Shown: one piece after another, positions 57,952 through 64,000 of the stretch
Position numbering within the stretch: the first letter of the stretch is position 1
Layout of the letters: every line of letters starts with the position of its first letter
Source of the DNA: Erodium maritimum
Lineage: Eukaryota; Streptophyta; Magnoliopsida; Geraniales; Geraniaceae
DNA length: 64,000 bases
Reading direction: 5' to 3'
NCBI GenBank assembly: GCA_963921825.1
Contig: OY997591.1
Location: forward strand, 23,493,515 to 23,557,514
Made by a program: the position numbers and the translations under genes
The notes under the pieces: generated by a model
Databases searched by the model: none
The model's input: only the letters and a program-made list of their open reading frames with translations
What the model was told of the DNA's origin: nothing

Positions 57952-58806
57952 CTAGTTGTCACTCTCCAGTTCATCTCTCAGAGTAGGATTGATGACTGTG
58001 AGTAGAAAGACTCTGTTGCTAAAGGAGCGTAGAACGATATCCTCTAAACCCAAGGAAGATAGCAAAGAGGTATATTGGGAAGTAGACCAATTGTTATGTG
58101 CTAGAACGAGGATACCTTCTCGAGCCATCTCCCGAGACCCTTCGACCATAGTCCCTTGTGCTACATTCTCTGCAATCTTTTTAACCTTTGGAACCCAATG
58201 TTGTCGAGGACCTAGTTTAATCTGACTGACATTGAGTGAAGCAGGACGATCAAAAGCCAAAGCCACCAGCAGTTTGTATCCGGCATGAATTGTACCATTT
58301 GTAGCTGCAATGACATCCTTAGCTCTATCAGAAGCAATTTGAGCAAAGCCAAATAATTTCCCAGTGTGGTTCGATCGCTTGCAGACAAAGCTTGAAATTA
58401 TGCCCTCTGTTCCCAGCAATTGCTTCAACCACGCACTGTCACTTCCCGGAGGCAAATTGCAGATGAATAGTTTAGTGGTGGTCAGAGGAGGATCAACAGA
58501 AGCCTGAATCTGCACCGGGTCCTGAATGTTTGGTGTAAGAACAGAGCTTTCCAGACGTTGCACCAAAGAAGAAACTCTTCCCCTCTGAACCAAAGACGTT
58601 GCAGAAGAAGATTCACCCTCCTTAGAAGATGATACCTGGTTTGGATCGTGCGAGCTACCACTAGGGACTACTACAACAGATTTCGGTCTCATATTTTGCT
58701 TCACCACATCAGAACGAGCCGGCGCCTTCCCTTTTCTCGCGTCCCTTAACATATCGACGTTCCTTCTCGAGCTATGGATCCACAGAAGAGATTGGTTCAA
58801 TTGCAT
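57952..58806 (-). pseudogene. LINE ORF1, N-terminal region with RRM
   Basis: A 284-codon frame starting MQLNQSLLW. An RNA-recognition motif spans about residues 110-190, with RNP2 LFICNLP and RNP1 KLFGFAQI. RRM-type ORF1 proteins are RNA-binding components of plant L1 particles. The frame ends early at a stop after ELESDN and continues, shifted, at 57950. Confidence 0.85.
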
Positions 58807-58935
58807 AAGACGATTACTCAGTGGAAAACAGAAAGCCTGGCCAGAGAATCAAACGATCGGACGAGGAAAAACGACCAACCTTAGAATCGGGTGAAGGGGG
58901 CGCGTGAGGCGCGTTGTTTTTTCCCGTCTACTCAA
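58807..58935 (-). mobile_element. Probable LINE 5' UTR
   Basis: The sequence upstream of the ORF1 Met up to a change in character near 58937. No target duplication partner for the 3' flank was found, so the exact 5' end is not fixed. Confidence 0.4.
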
Positions 58936-59640
58936 GGTGACAGACTCGTTTCTCTCCCTTCCTAAAATTGAAATCCAAGGTCATGGATTCAAAATCCTAC
59001 TCAAGCATACTAAAAAATCTAACTGTTCAACAAAATATAGAAGAGTAGAGATTAGTATCAGGATTGGGTTGAGAAACCCAATAAAAAAAACTCTTTTAGC
59101 TCGGAAACCTACCATATCCAACTCTCCAAAGCTTCAACACATGAGAATGGAGAAGTTGGAGATGGTGGGAGGCTCATGGATGCATGAAACCTCCTTGGAT
59201 CGTCGAAATTATAGCCTCAAGTGGTAGATTTGCTCTATAAAATGAAGAACACTTAAGAATACTTAAGAACAAAATGAATAACAAAAAAATAAAAATAAAA
59301 AGCTAACTTCAATTTGTTGTACATAAGTAACAAAAAGAAAAATAAAATAAAACAATAATCTGGGAAGGAGGCGCACGCACAAGATAGAGAAAAGGGAGAT
59401 GTTGTTGGGGTTGACCAGGTCAGCACGCCACATGGCGTGCTCTGGTTCGTTCCTCTATTTTAATTATTTTTTGACTCCTTTTCTCGGATCCACTCCGATA
59501 GACATCGTTCTTGCGCCAATAATTTTATTTTTTTAGTGGCCTCAAAACAAGACTAATCATGAATATATTTGGAACAATTTAAAAATATCGACGAAGAACG
59601 AGATTTTGCGGAATTGTGAGTAAAAGCTATATATATATAT
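58936..59640. other. Unidentified DNA next to the LINE 5' end
   Basis: It starts with about 30 bp (GGTGACAGACTCGTTTCTCT...) nearly identical to copia RT sequence at 62871-62900. AT-rich and A-rich sequence follows, with no supported gene; the 107-residue frame at 58904-59227 has no recognisable domain. It ends in an AT microsatellite (59629-59647). Confidence 0.4.
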
Positions 59641-60032
59641 ATATATAGGGTAGCTATCCAGTAAAAACCACCCTTATTGTGCAAACTACGAACTCACCAG
59701 GTGCTGACACGTGGCGCGCACAGTGCTGATAGTTTGCGCAGCACGGTGCTAATAGTTTGCGCGCACAGTGCTGATAGTTTGCATTTGTGCTAAACTATTA
59801 GCACCGTGCTGCGCAAACTATCAGCACTGTGCGCGCCACGTGTCATCCCCTGATGAGTTCGTAGTTTGCACAATAAGGTGCGGTATTTTATATATTTATT
59901 GTCCACGTGTCAACATCTGGTGCGCTCTGCTGACATCACTTTGGGGGGATTCTATGGCTCTCGTGGGGTCGTAGTTTGCACAATAAGGGGGGGGGGGGGG
60001 GGTTTGTACCTGATACCAACCCTATATATATA
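59641..60032. mobile_element. MITE with long palindrome, ~390 bp
   Basis: The termini are inverted repeats of about 29 bp: ATATATAGGGTAGCTATCC on the left, ATATATAGGGTTGGTATC as the reverse complement of the right. Inside, 59706-59758 and 59792-59844 form a perfect 53-bp inverted repeat. The pairing extends with a few mismatches through TTATTGTGCAAACTACGAAC. A third copy of that motif lies near 59970, before a run of 16 G. It encodes nothing. Confidence 0.65.
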
Positions 60033-60229
60033 AGAGGCATAAACAAGGTAAAACATGGAGAAAATGGTCAATTAAGATAGGACAGATTTACGCTCATCAA
60101 CCTCGTTGTACGTGAGAAAAAAATGATGATTGGTTCAAAACATTAATGTCGTTATTCGACCCCGACATACTAAAATATGCATGCCAAAATTAGGTGTCTG
60201 GCCCCGCAACATCTTCAAGCTTTACTGTA
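60033..60229. other. Short spacer, no feature recognised
   Basis: Sequence between the MITE and the transposase relic. It may be further decayed Harbinger DNA. Confidence 0.3.
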
Positions 60230-60720
60230 GATCAAAGACGATTGCCTCGCTTGTGAACCCCTTGCAGAGTTTTTGTACAATTCTTCCAAGCCGAATGCAT
60301 ACAATCTAGCTTGTCGATACAATCGGGGAAACCACGTTTTTCATTCACACGCGTATGGTAAGAAATATCATTAACATTAGGATTCTTGCGGTACGTCTCC
60401 CTAAAGACGTTAATGGTGGCATAGCAATACCGATGCATGCACTCGAGAGCCGTTGTTTCCGCCATTTTCAAATACTCTTCCAGGCTGTCGGCTGATGAAC
60501 CATACCATAGCATCCGTATAGTATTCGTAAACTTTGAAGCGTAGAGAACCCGGACATACCACGATAATAATCTCTTTGGGTAAAGTAATCATCAAACTCG
60601 GACACGCCCCTTACAAGTTTCATGAAAGCGGTTTGTGACATACGGAAACATAACGATTTTTTTCCATCTTACAATGGCTTCAATATGAAGTAGTCGAACA
60701 TAAGCCGCTCATGAGCATCG
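60230..60720 (-). pseudogene. PIF/Harbinger transposase, N-terminal part (pseudogene)
   Basis: On the minus strand, frames joined by shifts give FRMSQTAFMKLV, FDDYFTQRDYYRG, FSTLQSLRILYG, EYLKMAETTALECMHRYC, RGFPDCIDKLDCMHSAWKNC and GVHKRGN. These are the N-terminal and first-Asp (DCMH) blocks of Harbinger transposases. The central block with the second Asp is missing. It is on the same strand as the C-terminal relic at 18601-18920 and could be the other half of the same gene. Confidence 0.75.
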
Positions 60721-61260
60721 CTTTGAAATCAGAAAAAGTATTTCCTTCCGTGCTTCACCCGCACAAGATTCGTCATCCGTTCCTTAACTTCCATAACCGT
60801 ACCCCGTAAGGATTGGAACATCTGCTTCTCCGCCTCACGTGTGCTCTCCCGTAATGTTGCATTGTTGATTTCGCTCGCATCATATACTCGTCACCACTAG
60901 AAGAATCCATAAGCAAACGAAAAAAATAAAAATAAAACTATCTTTAGAGGACAACGAAACAATTGATGGTGTGGGAATGACTTAGAACTAGGAATGATAT
61001 TTATAGAGAAAATTCATATCAGATTTTTTTTAAAATCGCTTAACCCTAATCGGCTAAGTCAGCAATAGGTGGCGGATTCTGCTCGACGAATCGGTTGATT
61101 AAAGTCTTTTTTGTAGAATCGACTATCGATGAATTGCAAAATCATAAATCGTTTAAAGAGACGTCACCTATTTGACATTGAAAAGGACCGATATTATATG
61201 ATTCAACGCAAGAAATCAACTTTTCAATTAAATTCGATGTGCGATACTGTGAGAATAAAA
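60721..61260 (-). other. Upstream part of the Harbinger relic
   Basis: Minus-strand sequence between the presumed right terminal repeat and the transposase N-terminus. It includes possible first codons near 60910. No intact frame. Confidence 0.3.
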
Positions 61261-61276
61261 CCCATTCTAGGTGCTC
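61261..61276 (-). repeat. Presumed right terminal repeat of the Harbinger element
   Basis: CCCATTCTAGGTGCTC followed by TTA. Its reverse complement GAGCACCTAGAATGGG matches the left terminus (16864-16879) at 12 of 16 positions. Confidence 0.4.
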
Positions 61277-61550
61277 TTAACCCCTAAATCCATCCATGTT
61301 CAGGTGGCATCTTGAAATCGCATCCCAAAAGTATAACCGTCCTTTTTTCCTTAAAGTGATTTTGAACATCCAACTATGGTTTTGAGCCGCTTTAGACCGA
61401 TGTCTGTAAAGATGCAAATGAAAAAAAAAACGATTTTTGGTTCGATGAATGTGTTCGGCGTGCCGAGCATTATCAAGTTAGGGGAATTGGAGTTTGCCGT
61501 GTAATACAATTTGAAATGAGATAAGAGATGAAATAATGTTTGCACCTAAG
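61277..61550. other. DNA between the Harbinger terminus and the Ale-like copia LTR
   Basis: No gene or repeat structure recognised. Confidence 0.35.
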
Positions 61551-61749
61551 TGCAAAGAATGAGAAATTGTTCTCATCTTGATTTCATTGTTCAATATAAC
61601 CACATATTTCTACAAGTGTGGTACAAACATAAAATAAAATAAAATATTTCTACTAATTACAATATTTACTATTAATGAAATAAATAATTGATTGAACAAT
61701 AATTGTGTAATTAGGGATCAAGATTATTCCAAATACACAATTATTGTCA
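61551..61749 (-). mobile_element. Probable short 3' LTR of an Ale/Retrofit-like copia element
   Basis: On the minus strand, after the pol stop and a CTTAAGGGGGAGTAC polypurine tract, the sequence starts TGACAATAATTG and can end at TTTGCA near 61551, giving about 200 bp. Short LTRs of this kind fit the Ale/Retrofit lineage. The distal border is a guess, because no second LTR lies in the window. Confidence 0.45.
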
Positions 61750-61759
61750 GTACTCCCCC

Positions 61760-63997
61760 TTAAGTTGGAGCGTGAGTGTTGGAAATGCCCAACTTGCACA
61801 ATAGCTCATGAAAACGGTCACGTCTCAATCCTTTGACGAAGATATCATCAGGTTGGTGTCGACTAGGGATTGGTTCGGGTCGAAGCACTCTACCTTGGAT
61901 CTGTTGACGAACGAAATGGAAATCAATCTTTATGTGCTTTGTTCTTTCATGGAACACTAGATTGGAAGCAATGTGTATGACTGCGTGATTATTATAGAAG
62001 AAGGGAATGGTCGAACTCTGAGGGACTTGGAGATCATTGAGGAGTTGTTGTATCCATACTCTCACGCGACTAGTTGCTTCAATGGCTCTGTACTCTACCT
62101 CTGTTGTCGAACAAGATACCACAGTCTGCTTCTTGGATCGCCAGACAACGTGGGATGATCCAAGGAACATGATATAGCCAGTGGTAGATTTCCGAGTATC
62201 AGGACATCTTGCCCAATCAACAACACAATACGCTCGGAGTGTGATAGTGTTGGCAGCCAGGAAAAACAGTCCCTGCCCTAGGCTGCTCTTGAGGTAACAA
62301 AGAACATGAAAGGCAGCATCCAGATGTGTTTGGCGTGGGCCATGCAAAAACTAGCTCAAAATGTGTACTAGCATAGATGATGCCCCGTCGAGTGATGGTC
62401 AGATACAGTAGGCGACCAACCAAGCGACGATATTGTCCACTAACTTGCCAAAGGGGTCCACCATCTATCGAGAAGTGGTGTTGTTGGGTAAGCAAAAAGG
62501 AAGTTGGTTTACAACCAGTTAAGCCACTATCGGCCAAGATGTCGAGGGTGAACTTACTTTGTGAGAGAATAATTCCTGAAGGAGGGCGATCCAACTCTAA
62601 GCCAAAGAAGTATTTCAAGGTTCCCAAATCCTTGATCTTGAACAATTGATCCAAATGTTCTTTAAGTTGTTGAATGCGAAGTACATCTGTTCTAATAATG
62701 ACTAAGTCATCCACATAGATGAGGATGACGACGAAGGAGCCAAGAGCAACAAAAGTGAATAGCGAGTGATCTGCAACAGATGGCTTGTACCCTAGGTTGG
62801 TAATAGAATATGTGAACTTTTGGTACCAGTTGCGAGACGCCTGCTTCAGACCGTGTAGGGACTTGTGAAGGTGACAGACTCGTTGCTCTCCCTCCCTAGA
62901 AAAGCCCTATGGAACCTTCATGTAGACTTCCTATTGCAAATCCCATGGAGGAAGTCGTTGTTCACATCGAGTTGGTATAAAAGCCAGTTACGAGTGGCTG
63001 CAATGGTGAGAAGACTCGAACAGTGACCATCTTGACGATTGAGGAAAATGTGTCAGTGTAAGCAACTCCTTCCACTTGGGTATAACCTTTTGCGACGAGT
63101 CGAGCTTTATAACGCTCAATGCTTCCATTAGGGAGGCACTTCACTTTGTACACCCACTTGGAATCGATGGCCCGAGCTCTATCAAGGTCAATGTCTGATT
63201 CCCTTCAAGGGATACAATTTCCCTTGCCATAGCGTCTCACCATTGCTCATGTTTGATAGCTTGCTGAAAAGTACATGGCTCATCTACGGACGAAAAGGAT
63301 GTTAGAAAAGCAGAGTGAGCAGGTGACAATTTATCATAGAAAATAGAATGCGAAATAAGATGTATCATCGAGTTTGCCGAAGGAGCGATCGTGTGCAGGG
63401 TGGGATCAGGCGGTGCAACAGAAGGTGGTAGAATATAATCATATCCACGCAAACGTGTGTAGACCTTGCAGACACATTTGGTAGGAAGACATGGTTCTTC
63501 CACAGTATCACACACAATATCTTTAACCTAGGTCGTGGGTGAAGAGGATAGAACATTGGACGGAGCATGAATCTCAGGGAAGCATTAGATGGTGCAAGAG
63601 GTGGATCAACTGAAGCATTGAGATGTTGGTTGATGTCCGTATACTAGTCTCCGGGGAAGATGTTCTCCCAAAACTGCACATCTCGTGAGACAACCACCGC
63701 TCGAATTTCAAGATAAAAAATGCGATAACCCTTTTTTCTTCTTGGGTAGCCGACGAATAAACCTGGTCAGGATCTCGATGCAAACTTGTCACGTGTTTGT
63801 TGATGAACGTAGCAGAGACAACCAAAGCTTCGGAGGTGGTCATATCCTGGTTTCTTCCCGCAAAGCATCTCAAAAGGAGTTTTGTTCCCAATGACTGCAA
63901 GTGGCATCCGATTAATCAAGTAGGTTGCGGTGAGTGTGCAGTCCCCCCCCCCCCCACCCCCCCCCCCACCCCCCCCCCCCCCCCCAAAAAAAAACAC
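61760..63997 (-). pseudogene. Decayed copia pol (integrase C-term, RT, RNase H)
   Basis: Minus-strand pieces in order: integrase end ([33 protein letters not shown]) near 63770-63940; a linker at 63237-63515; RT ([24 protein letters not shown], the altered YVDD block; KIKDLGTLKYFFGLEL) at 62217-63180; RNase H (DTRKSTTGY, CSTTEVEYRA, NNHAVIHIASNLVFHERTKHI) at 61760-62347. Several frameshifts separate them. The sequence differs clearly from elements 1-3 and resembles the Ale/Retrofit type. A C-rich run cuts the integrase near 63943 and the 5' part lies beyond the window. Confidence 0.8.
63943..63995. repeat. C-rich homopolymer followed by A run at the window end
   Basis: About 43 bases of almost pure C broken by single A residues, then nine A. 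It interrupts an otherwise continuous copia integrase frame. It may be a sequencing or assembly artefact. Confidence 0.7.
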
Positions 63998-64000
63998 AAA

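Noticed and set aside
59641-60032. Helitron, because of the AT-rich start and hairpin
   Set aside because: The two ends are inverted repeats of each other and there is no CTRR 3' end with a single terminal hairpin.

Overview
The window is nuclear DNA of a flowering plant, most likely a eudicot. Evidence: one intron-rich host gene with GT-AG junctions, a tRNA-derived SINE, L1-type LINE, Angela/BARE-like Ty1/copia, Mutator-like and PIF/Harbinger elements, and very large LTRs. No prokaryotic or organellar gene is visible. Apart from one gene in the first 5.4 kb, the window is transposable-element sequence in several nested layers.

1-5.7 kb: a twelve-exon gene for an ankyrin-repeat, Raf-like (ILK-type) protein kinase of 413 residues. 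5.7-7.2 kb: a 1471-bp Mutator-like element with a perfect 9-bp target-site duplication (TSD). 7.25-7.74 kb: three copies of one SINE in alternating orientation; two form a perfect 129-bp inverted repeat. 7.74-14.5 kb: two copies of a ~3-kb LTR family placed tail to tail (A1 forward, A2 reverse). 14.5-18.96 kb: a MITE, an unidentified poly(A)-tailed sequence, and a decayed PIF/Harbinger transposase.

19-58.8 kb is a nest whose order can be read from TSDs. A solo LTR of the same ~3-kb family (B, 19065-22537, TSD AGTAT) lies in an unidentified repeat. An L1-type LINE on the minus strand has its 3' half at 23934-27303 and its 5' half at 53658-58806. Its ORF1 holds a second solo LTR (C, 54419-57341, TSD CGTTG). 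Its endonuclease holds copia element 1 (27304-53657, minus, TSD GAGAA). The 5' LTR of element 1 holds copia element 2 (35796-53201, plus, TSD CTGTT). The gag of element 2 holds copia element 3 (39715-48175, minus, TSD AAGGG). Removing the insertions leaves 8943 bp for element 1 and 8936 bp for element 2, which independently supports the reconstruction. LTR divergence falls with depth: five substitutions in element 1, one each in elements 2 and 3, counted by eye.

Elements 1 and 2 carry, or carried before interruption, a full 1341-codon gag-pol frame. Element 3 does not: it has lost most of gag, its protease motif and the YVDD catalytic motif of reverse transcriptase. Its LTRs, primer-binding site, 1.5-kb leader and polypurine tract are intact and its two LTRs are almost identical. 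It looks like a non-autonomous element recently moved by the proteins of its intact relatives.

59-64 kb: a MITE with a 53-bp perfect palindrome, the N-terminal part of a Harbinger transposase (possibly the other half of the one at 18.4-18.96 kb), and a decayed Ale/Retrofit-like copia element. Three long C or G homopolymer runs (8275, 59987, 63943) may mark assembly problems.
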